Notes: generated by a model not told the origin, from the sequence alone. A DNA stretch of 64,000 nt from Clarireedia homoeocarpa (GCA_001465935.1 LNKV01000036.1:372001-436000); one strand, 5' to 3'; shown: positions 34,092 through 45,319, counted from the first letter of the stretch. Numbers and translations: made by a program.

Positions 34092-35666
34092 CTAAAGGAA
34101 AATACCACTCTTGGCAGCGCCGGGATAGGTTGATTTCAGCTGCTGGAAGAAGTCGACACCGTTAATTCCAAGCTGCTTATAGGCATCATTGCGACATCCA
34201 AGCGATGTCAGAGGGAGGTTGACGGCGTTCAAGAAGAACGAAAGCACTGGCTCAGCAGTCGCATAGAGGGATCCAATGACATTCGGTGCTCCTTCTTGGA
34301 GGATTTGGAAGGCGAAGCAAAGCATGTTGTTTCCTTGAGCCAGGTACTCCGCGTTCATTACTCCTCCAGTTAAGTTTTCAAGGTCGACACCAGTGAAAGT
34401 ATTCACACCGTTGGTGTTACCTCCGATGCTGGAGTAGCTTGTTAGTTTACTTGTATGGCTGATGGTGATGGGGAAATATGCTTACCTCACAAGTGCAGGA
34501 CGTTTGAGACTGACGTTTTCGATGATGTCAAGCCACAAATCAACCGCATCATAGTCGGTAGCACGACGGTAGTAGTTGTCAGGAATACGTTCAGCACCTT
34601 TGGTGTAGGTCATGTTATCTTCTGGACCAGTCACCCCCCAGAAGCTCTTGAGAGTTTCCTTGTCTAGTTCAAATGATCAGTTTCATGCCGCAAATATAAC
34701 ACTGGAAAAATTATATACCTAGAAAACCGTTGGGGTATTCCTCGGACGCATTTCCAAAGATACGGGCAGCAAAGCAGTAAGCGGCATTGCGAACGAACCA
34801 GCCAGACCAGGGACCATAGTAGAAACTTGGATTGGTGGCGATGCTTTGGTTGAAACGGTTCAACGCATGGTCGAGGAAAACATCGAGAGTGTAATGTGGC
34901 ACCTCAGCATCTTTCTGCATGTTATACAAGTCCATGAAGTACTCCATGTTCATGTCGTTGTTATCACCATCAGCATCATACAGATCGCTACGGGTGATGG
35001 ATGAATCCACCTCGAAGATATTATGGGTTCCAGTGAGACCTCTAGGTTTTCCTATTTCTTGTGAGCTACTGATGCAAGCTATTGGGATAAAGCATATGGC
35101 TTACCTAGAAGACCTCCCAAGTTACCCAGAAGGTTCTGTGCTTCTGGTGCATTGGATGAACCGCCCATTGAGACACCTGGTGTCAAGGACACAGGGTTGC
35201 CTCCTAGGACAGTTCCATAAACGCCAAGCACGAGGCCTATATCGATTCCCATGCCCAAAACCCGTTCGACAGCGGTAGCGTACTCGAGAATAGTGGCAAC
35301 ACCGTTGCGTGGCAGATAGCCGTGGTTTGCTAGGACGTTCAAACCCGGACAAGGACCTCGCACATCTCCAGCCGCATAGTTAGGCATCTGGAATGCATGT
35401 TCGCCAGAGACGTCCACTCTCTGGAGGTCTGCATTGAACTCAGATAGGTTCAACGCCGTCCCGACGAGAGATTGGACTTGTTCCCTAAGAGTAACGAAGT
35501 CGGGTAATAATGAACGGCTATCAAGGGCTCCAGGGCCGGCTTTGAGTTTGTTAAGTGGGATGGGCTTGGTCAGATCTGCATTTGGGGCATGCAGAGGGCT
35601 TGCAGGAAATGCCATAACGCCCGAGAGCGCCCCCGAAAGAACAAATAGTGAGTTGAAGTTCTTCAT
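34092..35666 (-). CDS. Secreted heme-thiolate peroxidase (chloroperoxidase / unspecific peroxygenase family)
   Basis: Extracellular Family-2 peroxidase that uses H2O2 for halogenation, peroxidation or oxygen insertion; the substrate is not predictable. Four exons: 35666-35105, 35051-34719, 34663-34486 and 34428-34092. Introns are 53-57 nt. The joins are GGLLG|KPRGLTGTHN, PNGFL|DKETLKSF and RPALV|SIGGNTN, and the product is 469 aa. Signal peptide MKNFNSLFVLSGALSGVMA. The heme-ligand Cys lies in RGPCPGLNVLANHGYLPRNG, the PCP motif. The distal acid region reads FEVDSSITRSD, a variant of the EHD/EGD signature with Val in the middle. Both ends are longer than in classic chloroperoxidase. A TATATAATG-like sequence lies about 120 bases upstream on this strand (near 35785). 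Confidence 0.9.
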
Positions 35667-36422
35667 ACTGATGACTTCTAGCACAAATGAAGAGAAATCT
35701 GAAAAGAGCGAAAGTATTCAAATGAGTGTGTGTGAGTAAGGAAAGAAATATCTACTTGCCAGTCAAGCAAATGAATTGGCACATTATATATTTGACGGGC
35801 TAGTGGCCGTTGAGCTTATCACCTTCTCGAAGTCATCGATATTGCGATATCTGACAATTTGATTACAGGACATATTCCGGATGATCTTCTCGAAGCTCTG
35901 GAATTGCAAATGGATTGTGCTTGATTCGATTATCCTTAATTCCGAAGTAGGAAAGGAGAGAGAGGAGACTGTCCGAGACCACTTCGAAGCCATCTCAACA
36001 GTGGCCATGTCATTGCTAGTGTAATGAGGATCATCACTTCACGGGAGAACTTGCTTCGAGTTTTATTGCGGAAGGGGAATTGAAGCTCATCTTTGTAGTT
36101 GAGGTGGCTATAATTCGGCACGTCTCTGTCAAGTTATGTTCTCGCCCAGGCTCGGAATCAGAAAAGTATACCCTGGCGTACCTTGGAGTCCTATTTAGGT
36201 TACTGTTAGCATGCAGCTTGCAGATCATCATCGATTAATTTAACTACGTTAGTGTAGCTCCAAGTTGGAGTGCTTGGCATTGGTCCCCTATCAAACTTAG
36301 TGGGGTGCCACATCTTTTGACCACCCTTATTTTGCAATTATGAAGTGGAGTTCGGTTTTATACAGCCCGGTCAGGTTGATCTATGGTCAACAGGGTCCAA
36401 TTTGTGGGGAGCCGGCTCTACA
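35667..36422. promoter_or_regulatory. Upstream region of the peroxidase, left of the paired repeats
   Basis: First part of the ~2.1-kb divergent region shared with the CFEM receptor gene. A TATA-like sequence for the peroxidase lies near 35785. Nothing else firm. Confidence 0.4.
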
Positions 36423-36782
36423 GTACTTCGTACGTCCGTACAACTCATGAAGAACTATATAGTACTAAGTAATAGGCTGTGCAAATGCAAGGAAATGCTT
36501 TTTGTTAAACATGTCTGTGCTCTGGTAGTAGTCTAATATAGGAAACAAACAACGCGATAAATTCGCGTTGTGCGCCAGTCTTCAAAAAATTCTCCTGAGT
36601 GAGCGACAGATCTTAGGTTTGATGTTTGAGCTGCCTGTTTAACAGCTCACAACATCGAGTCTGAATTTGCTCTAGAGTAGTCGCAATCACTTCCGAGACT
36701 CTGACTCAAAACGGGAGCTAGGAAATTTTCTTGACAGCGTGATTGCACGTAAAATGTGGATACAGTCCACTGTTTTCGCTAC
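36423..36782 (+). repeat. Direct repeat copy 1 with two internal hairpins
   Basis: Starts GTACTTCGTACGTCC and ends near CTGTTTTCGCTACT. It matches copy 2 almost base for base, apart from a few substitutions, small indels and a ~17-base segment (around 36739-36756) absent from copy 2. Hairpin A: ACAACGCGA (36549-36557), loop TAAAT, TCGCGTTGT (36563-36571). Hairpin B: GATGTTTGAGCTG (36621-36633), 9-base loop, CAGCTCA-c-AACATC (36643-36656) with one bulged base. No open frame of note. Orientation is arbitrary. Confidence 0.85.
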
Positions 36783-36783
36783 T

Positions 36784-36860
36784 ATCCCTCCCCATGAATA
36801 AAGGTTAATTTTTTCTACGCCTTGCCACATAAAAATTTAACCTTTATTCATGGGGGGGAT
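36784..36860. mobile_element. 77-bp fold-back (inverted repeat) element between the two direct repeats
   Basis: The left arm ATCCCTCCCCATGAATAAAG (continuing GTTAA) is mirrored by a right arm ending CCTTTATTCATGGGGGGGAT. The ~25-bp arms differ by one indel or substitution in the C/G run and flank a ~27-base spacer. It would fold into a strong hairpin. It could be a tiny MITE inserted at the end of copy 1, or the junction left by a duplication. Confidence 0.65.
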
Positions 36861-36866
36861 TGTACT

Positions 36867-37212
36867 GTACTTCGTACGTCCATGCGACTCATGAAGAACT
36901 ATATAGTAGTAAGTACTAGTAATAGGCTGTGCAAATGCAAGGAAATGCTTTTTGTTAAACATGTCTGTGCTCTGGTAGTAGTCTAATATAGGAAACAAAC
37001 AACGCGATAAATTCGCGTTGTGCGCCAGTCTTCAAAAAATTCTCCTGAGTGAGCGACAGATCTTAGGTTTGATATTTGAGCTGCCTGTTTAACAGCTCAG
37101 AATATCGAGTCTGAATTTGCTCTAGAGTAGTCGCAATCACTTCCGAGACTTTGACTCAAACGGGAGCTAGGAAATTTCTTGACAGCGCGGATACGGTCCA
37201 CTGTTTTCGCTA
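36867..37212 (+). repeat. Direct repeat copy 2 with two internal hairpins
   Basis: Second copy of the 36423 repeat, same orientation, starting GTACTTCGTACGTCC and ending near CTGTTTTCGCTA. Hairpin A is identical to that of copy 1. Hairpin B reads GATATTTGAGCTG (37071-37083), the same 9-base loop, and CAGCTCA-g-AATATC (37093-37106). The stem is kept although both arms changed. Copy 2 ends about 600 bases before the CFEM receptor start. Confidence 0.85.
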
Positions 37213-37805
37213 TCATAACATGGAGACAGATTAAGTGAAAGACAAAATTGCCGAGATGTTCGAGAAGGGATTAGTCACTTCTTACTTATTCCAACTTCCT
37301 CCTCCATCATGCCTGGCTTTTTTTTTTTACGAGACCTTCGCATTGATTTTCTCAGGGTACATAATGTCGAAATTTAATTAGTACGTACATGCTCAATATT
37401 GTTGACCACTAGCGGCCTCAGCTTCGTCTTGTTGTTCTGTAAAGTCCGTATTCTGTCCCCTTCCTCCTTTAAGTTTGCAAAGTACGATCTACATCGTCGA
37501 ACCTTCATATCTGCTTCTACGAGTGGATCGGAATAGAAACGTTTTCCTTCCGGGACCCGAGCAGAAGCAAGTCTTACCGTGAGAACCTAGTGACTTGAGC
37601 CGTCCCCCAGATAGACTACATCCAAGGAGGACATTTGCCGACAGGAGGAGGCCTACTTAACACTTGCTAGCCTTTATATTAGTTCTTTAGTTTGTAACTG
37701 TTGCACTACTCTCTTGTAAATAATTCCCGATTGATTTCAAACTGATCTTTACGAGTTTGACAGCAATTTTTTGCATCCGGGAAAGAATCATACCATCCCT
37801 TCACT
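37213..37805 (+). promoter_or_regulatory. Proximal upstream region of the CFEM receptor gene
   Basis: 593 bases between repeat copy 2 and the ATG. Contains a T-run near 37318-37328. No gene seen; the promoter must lie here or within the repeats. Confidence 0.4.
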
Positions 37806-39715
37806 ATGAAGCTCATTACAGCCTTACTCATACTAAGCTGTGCACTGCTCAGTGCTGTCCAGGCTGCGGACTTTACAACTTTGCTCGCTGCCCTCCCCAC
37901 TTGTGCGGTGAGTGATAAACACAGCCAGTTTTTATGGTAAAGGAACATCCATCTGACATAGTATCTAGGTGAATTGCTTCGTACCGGCGGTACAGGCATC
38001 AGGGTGTAGCCCGACTGATGTAGCATGTATCTGTTCGAACACAGAACTAAGTGCTGCAGCGAGTATTTGTATGGCTGGCACATGCACCGTTGTCGAGCAG
38101 TTGAGTATGATATCTCCCATCTTGATATCTTGGCCAGCACAGTACTGGTACTACCCGTTCCGATGCTAACAACACTATCCAGAGGTTGCCAGACTCACTG
38201 AAATTGGCTGTGGTGTCACAGTGGATACAAGTGATCAGACTCAAATCAGAATAATCTCGTGGGTTTTCTGTATTGTTTCCTTAGTCTTTGTTGTCATCCG
38301 ATTATGGGTAAAGATGAAGTTGGCGGATCAGCTTGGAATCGATGACTGGCTCATGTGTTTGGCTGCGGTGTGTTCCATTCTACACATCATGAAAACTTAT
38401 TAGGAATGCTGATGGACTTAGGTTCTTGTAATCCCCTACCTTTATGTTCTGATTGCCGGTTTGTCTTCTCTCTTTTGGAACTTAACATTCCGTTGCTTAC
38501 AGAATGCAGTTGCCGACATAGGCTTTGGTTTAAATATGTGGGAGATCGATACAGATAAGCTCAATGAGGTCTTCCATGTATGTGCAATACTCATACACCG
38601 CTACTTGATTAATCTAGCTGACATTCCACCTCAGCTTTTCTGGGTAGACGAATGCATCTACCTCGCTTTGCTCGCTGTCACCAAGCTATCTCTCCTAGTC
38701 TTCATCCTAAGAATCTTCCCTGCTCGCTCCTTCCGAATTGCCTGCTACTGCGTCTGCGCTTTCACCATTGCCATTGGCCTTACCTTTATCATGACTACTA
38801 TTTTCTCATGCGATCCTATCCCATACTTCTGGACTAAGTGGGACGGCGTCGTACTAGGTAAATGTAACGATGTCAACCTACAGACCTATATAGCAGCTGG
38901 GTTCAACATAGTGCAGGATTTCACAATCTTGTTACTGCCCTTGCCCGAGTTATGGAAGCTGCAGGTTTCCGTGAAGAAGAAGGTGCAGCTTTTTTTCATG
39001 TTTAGTGTGGGGCTCTTGTGAGTTGTTTCCTATCTCCCTTCCGAATATTGAACTGGTGGTATGATTGATACCGAGGAACGTTTTTTCCGTTGACTGATCG
39101 AGTGTTATTTGGAATTATAGTGTTTCTATTATTAGTATCATTCGTCTAAAATATCTTGTCACTTTTAACAACACCACTAATCCTACCAGTAAGTCACTGC
39201 CGCCGCTTGCGCCTTGTTCACACCTCTACTATCACGATTCATATTCTGCGACGGACCTTTTCCGCCCCGTTCATGCGTCTTCTCCTTCCCAATCCGCACC
39301 TTCCTCCCCCCGAACGAAAAACGAACTAACGCTCCCCTTTCCAGAGGACTATACACCAATCGTAGTGTGGTCTGTTGTTGAGACACAGGCCGGAATCATA
39401 TGCGCCTGTCTTCCTTCTATCCGTCACTTGATGAAACACGTTTTACCAGCCGGTTTCCTCTCATCTCAGAAATCGTCACGCCAGAAAGGTACGAATACTA
39501 CGTCGGGAAACGGCACCGGCCACAGTCACAAGATTTGGCAAAGTCGGTCACGCAAAGTGGAAGAGTTTCACGAATTGGATGACAAATCCACTACAGATTT
39601 GAAAAGCACGATGCTAACTACTGTGACTGCTGCACCGGATGGAGTTACGGAGAGGGACAGTGACGATGGTGGAGAGAGTGGAAGGTCGAGAAATGCGCGT
39701 GGGGACTTTGTCTAG
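37806..39715 (+). CDS. CFEM-domain, PTH11-type seven-transmembrane receptor-like protein
   Basis: Cell-surface receptor-like protein; PTH11-type members sense surface or host cues. Eight exons: 37806-37907, 37969-38104, 38183-38367, 38422-38458, 38510-38577, 38635-39017, 39121-39188 and 39345-39715. All phases agree, giving 449 aa. Signal peptide MKLITALLILSCALLSAVQA. The CFEM domain has eight cysteines: LPTC, VNCF, ASGC, DVACICS, ASIC, GTC and EIGC. The Asp in TDVACIC matches the position that binds heme iron in CFEM proteins. Seven TM segments follow (IISWVFCIVSLVFVVIRLWV to VVWSVVETQAGIICACLPSI) with PTH11 blocks DDWLMCLAA, FWVDECIYL and FNIVQDFTILLLPLP. The tail is Ser/Asp-rich. Intron 38459-38509 is a multiple of three with no stop, so retention is possible. 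The last intron is long (156 nt). Confidence 0.88.
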
Positions 39716-42700
39716 GCATTGCCCAGCTGTCTAGGCATGCGCTAGCTCGACATCTGGCTCTTGGCGTGGCAACTCATTCCTTTGTTCAATTCATTTGGTG
39801 GGAATACTTTCCGTTTTTTCTTATTGCCGTTCTCAATCACCTAGGAAGAGATGTGGTGGACTACCGGAAGGAGAGACCGGAAGAGAAAGCTGCTGCCTGG
39901 CGCTGGTTGCCGGCACGCGTTTTCGTCTCTTCCTCTACCTTGACTTTCAAAGTTTTAATGATGTACAGATGGGAAACTGATATTCCCCATAGATAGGTCG
40001 GACGGCAACATAGATATCGGGTTTCGGTAACCCCGCTTAATTTACATGGCACTATTTTCGTCACATCACGCTATTGCTCGATTATTATGTTATTTTGGGG
40101 TGGATGACGGTTCTTGATGAGAATGAAGCAGCAGCAGTGTTCATGATGTCATTGTGACATGAAATTTGTGCGACAGGAAGCTCCGTACCTGAAGAGGTTG
40201 AAGTTCGTGCAACTGTGCGGGTACTGAGTACTATCGTAATCGACTGCGACGCTGATATCACTATCACAAGTGACGCACGAGGGCATTGCCAAGAGTACTG
40301 ATAAAAGGAAGTTCGAACACAGTAGAATAGATAAGTCAGTTAGAAATTATGGTAATGCTACGTGAAGGACTCCATGTGTGATTGCAGATGCGAATGGATA
40401 TGGTTACAATCACCAACTAATAACTGTACTGTAACGTCGATCCAAATTAGAAGATCCAATGAAAACCAAAAAATTCCCTATCAGATTCTGCAGCAGAAAG
40501 CAAGTTTGGAAAGTGACGCCGGCAGTGATGTCGTCGACGAAGAGAGACAAAAGTTTTATCATGTGAAAACCATTTGGTCCACTCCGGAGCGGATAATGGT
40601 TTCTACAAACGTGTGGTGGTATCTTAAGGTTGCGATGCTACTGCATAGGTACAGTACTGTGTGGGTTGGAAAGGGTGCAGATGGCAGGTGCAGATGTTAA
40701 AATAGGGTGTGATGCAATGCGACTCTGATAAAGGGTGACAAGAAACCTACAAATAATTTTTTTTCCGCCAAGCTACCTACCTGCTTGCTACGAGCTACAG
40801 TACATACCTCACACCACTCATCTGTCTTTTTGGATTCTTCTCGTTCATTGCCTTCGCCCCCTGCGGCGCTGTGTCTTTTGCGCTGAATGCATCTCCACTT
40901 TCTCTCCAACCTCCCAGAGTCAGCCAGTCAGCCAGTGGTTAGTCAAGCCCAGTTTGCTCTCCTTCTGGCCAACTCCGGCCCCGTTAAACGTCAACGTACC
41001 CAAATCAGATATCCATCCAGCCCTCTTTCTAATCGCCGATCAGCACCACACGAAATTTCGACACCCTACCCGCCACCATCCAATCCCCAAACCCGTTTTG
41101 AGAACCATAGGCTTTCAAGCCCTCGCCGATGCTGGGGTGTCGTTCTGCGAGATGAGCCTGTCTACTCGGCATGTGAGGCTAAAAAGAGGGTCTCTCAACC
41201 CTATTCCGTACACTCCTCAGAAAGAACCACTTCGATGCTAACTACAGAGCGATTGGCTTTCTAACCGGGGGACAGGGCTGTCCACACCCTCACGAACAAG
41301 CTAGCTGCTGGTAACAACTCCACACTTCTCTGCAGTTTAATTCCACGGCCAATGCTACTACCCCTTGCCAGGATCCGGATAAGAGATCCGCTTTTCTTCC
41401 ACCTCGCACCCATTATTCTTCCACCCATCAAAAACCAAAAGTTCAGGGGGAAAAAGATAACTTCACACTTTATGCATTGTACTTATCAGAATTCTTCAAC
41501 ATGTTTTGTTTTGCTTGCATACATGAACCCAGCTAGCTCCAACCTATGGAACTGCTAGAGGCCTGCTGCCGGACGTGGACCGTGCCGACTTACCCATCGG
41601 CATGTATGTATGCGCTTTGTCCCTTGCAAGGTATGATCTAAGATTACCAGCGGCAAGGCCGCATGGCAACGAAGGAGTGGAACATAGAAATGGAAGACGC
41701 GAGTGGGGATTGCACAATATAATGAACGACCCAATTCTACCCCGTACCTTCCTGGGAGGGAAGCTGATTTAATCTTGGCTGCACAGACGCGCGACCATCA
41801 TAATTACGGACATATACATGAGAACGTTGACTAAGATCTGAACTGCGAAGTCGAGGCGCGAGGCTTGAACTATGAAACGAAGTAAATATGCTGGTAGAAA
41901 TCCTATAGAGGAAAGGAAGCAGAATTCTACAAAGTACAGTCGACGTTGTTCAGTATTCATTTCAGATGACTTTGTTCATCGTATCGTGAAGCCAACTTGA
42001 GTAGGGTGCGAGTGATTTCTGCACCGGCACCGCGCTTATTGGACTGATTTAGTCAAAAAATGGCATCAATCTGTCGCAATCCAGCGTGACAAAGATGGAA
42101 CTAGAACCAAAACGTAGCCTGGTCCGAATGTTTGGTCGGTAGTTAGTAGGTTAGTCACTAGTTATGTTGCACACATAGGTCCGAACCGCTGCATGGCGAT
42201 ACCGAGACCGGGCGACGTGCAAGTGTATGATTTTCATGCACTTCGTACTTTCATATCAGAGGTAATATTACGGCTACATGCAGTACCAAATGGACCTCAT
42301 CCCGCACATACAGTGGGTAACAATCCTAAATGTATCACAGTAATGTCTATCACTCTAGATCGAGCGACGCTGTCAAAAAGTCCCAATCAAGAAAAGACAA
42401 TGCGCCATCGTCCGTCTCGGTTCCAGTTGCTGAAAAGTGGCTTCTTATGAAAGCAGACAGGGCTGTCTGACCGGGGTTGTTCAACTCCGAACTTCTATCA
42501 AAGTACGCAAACCCCTGTCGTTTTTGGATCTTGGCATCATTCACAGAATGTGCAAAGATATCGGTATGGAGACACGGAACTAGAAGGTGTGATTGACCTA
42601 TTGTTATGGAGCCTCATTCAGGGTCTATCTTCTCGAAGGGGTTCGTCACCTGTAATATGTTTCGGAAGATGTTGTCTGGGAAGCTGAACGGATTTTGCTA

Positions 42701-43345
42701 ACATGACATGACGTTCGTTCTGTGGCGCCATCAGTGAATGGACGGGGCTCATGGAAAAGACTCTGAATAAAAGGAGCCTACCTGCGTGTCTAGATAGGAT
42801 GTATTCGATCTACCAGGATTCTCCGACGATCAGCTACAGTCAACGTTGCGGAATTCCCGCGCTCGAAAATGGAAATGACTTACCTGGCAAGCTGGCATTG
42901 ACATCCTTCTTGGCCCATCCAAAAATGCTCCTCCTGGTGCGAAATTACGGACGTATCTCCGTCGTGGAGCTTGCCAGAAGTTTGCCTCTCCATATGATAA
43001 AAAGGGTGTATGGAGACTTATCGTGGTGTATGGCCACAGGTCGGAGTAGAGTTTGATACCTCGTAACCTCGCGTCCAAATATAACACGGCCCACCCTCTA
43101 CAATTTTAATCTTGAGTTCTATGATCAATCAGTCGCAATCTGATTACTAGACATCTTGCAGATCACTACACTCGAAGCAGAAAGAGCTATCTCGAGGAAT
43201 AACCACAACTTCAGCACTTCAGCACTTCAGCACTTCAGCAGTAGTAGCTCAGCCTGTAAGTACACTTCGTGAAAGCGTCGGCGTGTGATCAATGAGCTCA
43301 AGGAGTAGCTGATAAGAAGACAGATATTGTGGTCTATGAACTACA
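39716..43345. other. 3.6-kb intergenic region with no supported gene
   Basis: Many short open frames on both strands but no recognisable domain or coherent splicing. A short 8-bp tandem repeat before the next gene is listed separately. I see no transposon ends, tRNA or 5S rRNA here. Confidence 0.4.
43208..43243. repeat. 8-bp tandem repeat (ACTTCAGC x4) in the tmpA leader
   Basis: ACTTCAGC is repeated about four times about 100 bases before the ATG of the TmpA-like gene, probably in its 5' UTR or core promoter. Such a tract is prone to length change. Confidence 0.75.
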
Positions 43346-44890
43346 ATGGCTCACAACGAGACACCAAACCTGTCGGCCGCGGAAAAAGGGATGGCACCTG
43401 TTGACGAAGCCCAGCTTGCGAAGATCAAGATGGAAGAAGGAAGAAGTTCGTCGTCGACTGATTCTCGGAGCTTCGATGACTCAGAGAAACAGATGGCGCT
43501 TGAATCAGGAAGCATAGGAAGTTCTGAAACTCAGTCTACACCCCCAAGCGGCAGCAGCCAGTCGTCGACTGAATCATGGGATTTAGCGAAGGTGGAAAAA
43601 CAGTCCACAGTGCCATTTCTGCGATTCCTTCGATTCATCTCTTCCGAGTATCGAATGCTATTCACACTCGTGTTCACGGTCAACCTCGTTGGTGTTGGCT
43701 ATTTACTCTACACTTGGATAACGAGGGGTCGGCCACACGAGACAACTTGCGCCTTGGCAGTCTCAACTAATCTAGCAGTTTCCATCGTTATTCGAGAAGA
43801 GCACGTAATCAACCTGCTGTATACCATCTTCGCATCGGCTCCACGAAGTGCACCTTTATGGCTTCGTCGACGTATGGGAAAGATCTACCACTTGGGAGGT
43901 CTTCACAGCGGATGCGCCGTTGCTGCAACTTTCTGGTTCATCCTTCTGACGATCGATCTGACTTCCCGAGGAGGTCGATACAATGCTGAAAGATGCATTC
44001 TTCTGGTTGTCACATACATATTGGATATTCTTTTGATCTCAATGATTGTCATGGCTCATCCGTCGATGCGCGCTAAACTTCACAATGCTTTCGAGATTGT
44101 CCACCGACTGGCTGGCTGGTCCTGCCTCGGCCTGCTATGGACATTGATAATTCTTGACGCGGATATCGGACGGGGAACTCAGAAACTATCCATCACTATA
44201 GCCAAAAGCCCTAACATCTGGCTTCTGTTGGTATGTACCTGCAGCATCATCATCACCTGGCTCAACTGCCGACAGCCAGCGGTCCGATCAGAACAGCTCT
44301 CGAGCCACGCTTTACGCGTTTACTTCGATTATACTCATCCGCAACCAGGAACCACCATCCGGATATCGACGAGTCCGTTGTTCGAATGGCATGCCTTTGC
44401 GACGGTCGCCAAGCCAGATGAAGATGGCTTCTCGCTCATCATATCAAATGCAGGAGACTGGACCAAGCGACTCATACAAAACCCTCCATCGAAGATATGG
44501 GCACGCCGTACACCGACATGTGGCGTTTTGCGTATCGCACCAATGTTTAACAGTATTCTTCTCGTGGCCACTGGCTCGGGAATCGCGCCTTGTCTTCCAG
44601 TAATCTTGGCTCAAAGAACCAGAATTAATCTCTTCTGGTCAACGCGAGACCCATTGACTACCTACGGCGATGAGATTGGTGGTATAATCAAGGGTTTGGG
44701 GAAAAGCGCCTATATTCATAACACCTCGACAATGGGACGACCAAATACACTGCCTCTTGTTCTTCAGCAGTATCGTGATACAAACTCGGAAGCGGTTATT
44801 GTCATTTCCAATCCTAAATTGACCATCAAACTTGTGCAGGATCTGGAGTACCTCGGAATACCGGCCTTTGGACCTATCTGGGACTCGTAA
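43346..44890 (+). CDS. tmpA: TmpA-like integral membrane flavoprotein, ferric-reductase-like fold
   Basis: Single-exon 514-aa membrane protein resembling Aspergillus nidulans TmpA, a plasma-membrane regulator of conidiation, and the C-terminal part of some NRPS-like proteins. Residues 1-85 are Ser/Glu-rich and cytosolic. About six TM segments follow (LFTLVFTVNLVGVGYLLYTW; AVAATFWFILLTIDL; ILLVVTYILDILLISMIVMA; CLGLLWTLIIL; NIWLLLVCTCSIIITWL). Family blocks are RRMGKIYHLGGLHSGCAVAA and FEIVHRLAGWSCL. The C-terminal half looks like an FAD/NAD(P)-binding reductase: SNAGDWTKRLIQNPPSKIW, then LLVATGSGIAPCLPVI (nucleotide-binding-like) and INLFWSTRDP. The four haem-binding His of true ferric reductases are not all evident. 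The start at 43346 has context ACAATGG. Confidence 0.83.
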   Translation: MAHNETPNLSAAEKGMAPVDEAQLAKIKMEEGRSSSSTDSRSFDDSEKQMALESGSIGSSETQSTPPSGSSQSSTESWDLAKVEKQSTVPFLRFLRFISSEYRMLFTLVFTVNLVGVGYLLYTWITRGRPHETTCALAVSTNLAVSIVIREEHVINLLYTIFASAPRSAPLWLRRRMGKIYHLGGLHSGCAVAATFWFILLTIDLTSRGGRYNAERCILLVVTYILDILLISMIVMAHPSMRAKLHNAFEIVHRLAGWSCLGLLWTLIILDADIGRGTQKLSITIAKSPNIWLLLVCTCSIIITWLNCRQPAVRSEQLSSHALRVYFDYTHPQPGTTIRISTSPLFEWHAFATVAKPDEDGFSLIISNAGDWTKRLIQNPPSKIWARRTPTCGVLRIAPMFNSILLVATGSGIAPCLPVILAQRTRINLFWSTRDPLTTYGDEIGGIIKGLGKSAYIHNTSTMGRPNTLPLVLQQYRDTNSEAVIVISNPKLTIKLVQDLEYLGIPAFGPIWDS

Positions 44891-45031
44891 GAGAAGCAAG
44901 TGTGGCGACGGGAGAAGCTGCAAGTAAAATTGAGATCGCCTTTGGTGCTCTGGGAGTCGGGTTGGATTGTTTTGCTCTGTAGGGGGATTGGGTTGGGTTA
45001 TTTTGCAGCGGGGACGGTAGCAACGGTGTTG

Positions 45032-45064
45032 ATGGTGCTGGTGCTGGTGCTGATGCTGGTGCTG
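45032..45064. repeat. GGTGCT-type hexamer repeat
   Basis: GTTGATGGTGCTGGTGCTGG followed by TGCTGATGCTGGTGCTGGT forms about five imperfect hexamers in the 3' region of the TmpA-like gene. A simple repeat. Confidence 0.65.
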
Positions 45065-45319
45065 GTATTCCCTAGGTTTGATCAAACGCAACAAAGTATA
45101 TTATTGTAGATATAAAATATAGATTTCATTAATATTCGCAAGCACGCCCCAAACTTTCCGAGAATGACTGATGTAAAAAGTTTTGCTCTTGATCAACAGA
45201 TTGAGCGGTTCTTACGAGATATCGATTCAGAGGTGCGCTTCTCAGTGCACACAAGCTCGCTGATGGTGATACCAATGAACGAGATGAGGGATTGTTGTCG
45301 CTCGTGACCTGCACTAAAT

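Noticed and set aside
36423..37212. Solo or paired LTRs of a retrotransposon
   Set aside because: The repeats do not show clear TG...CA ends, primer-binding site, polypurine tract or internal coding region; only 84 bases separate them.
38459..38509. Reading the CFEM receptor straight through this segment as coding
   Set aside because: The frame is open, but family spacing in TM2 fits better when the 51 bases are spliced out; retention remains possible and is noted.
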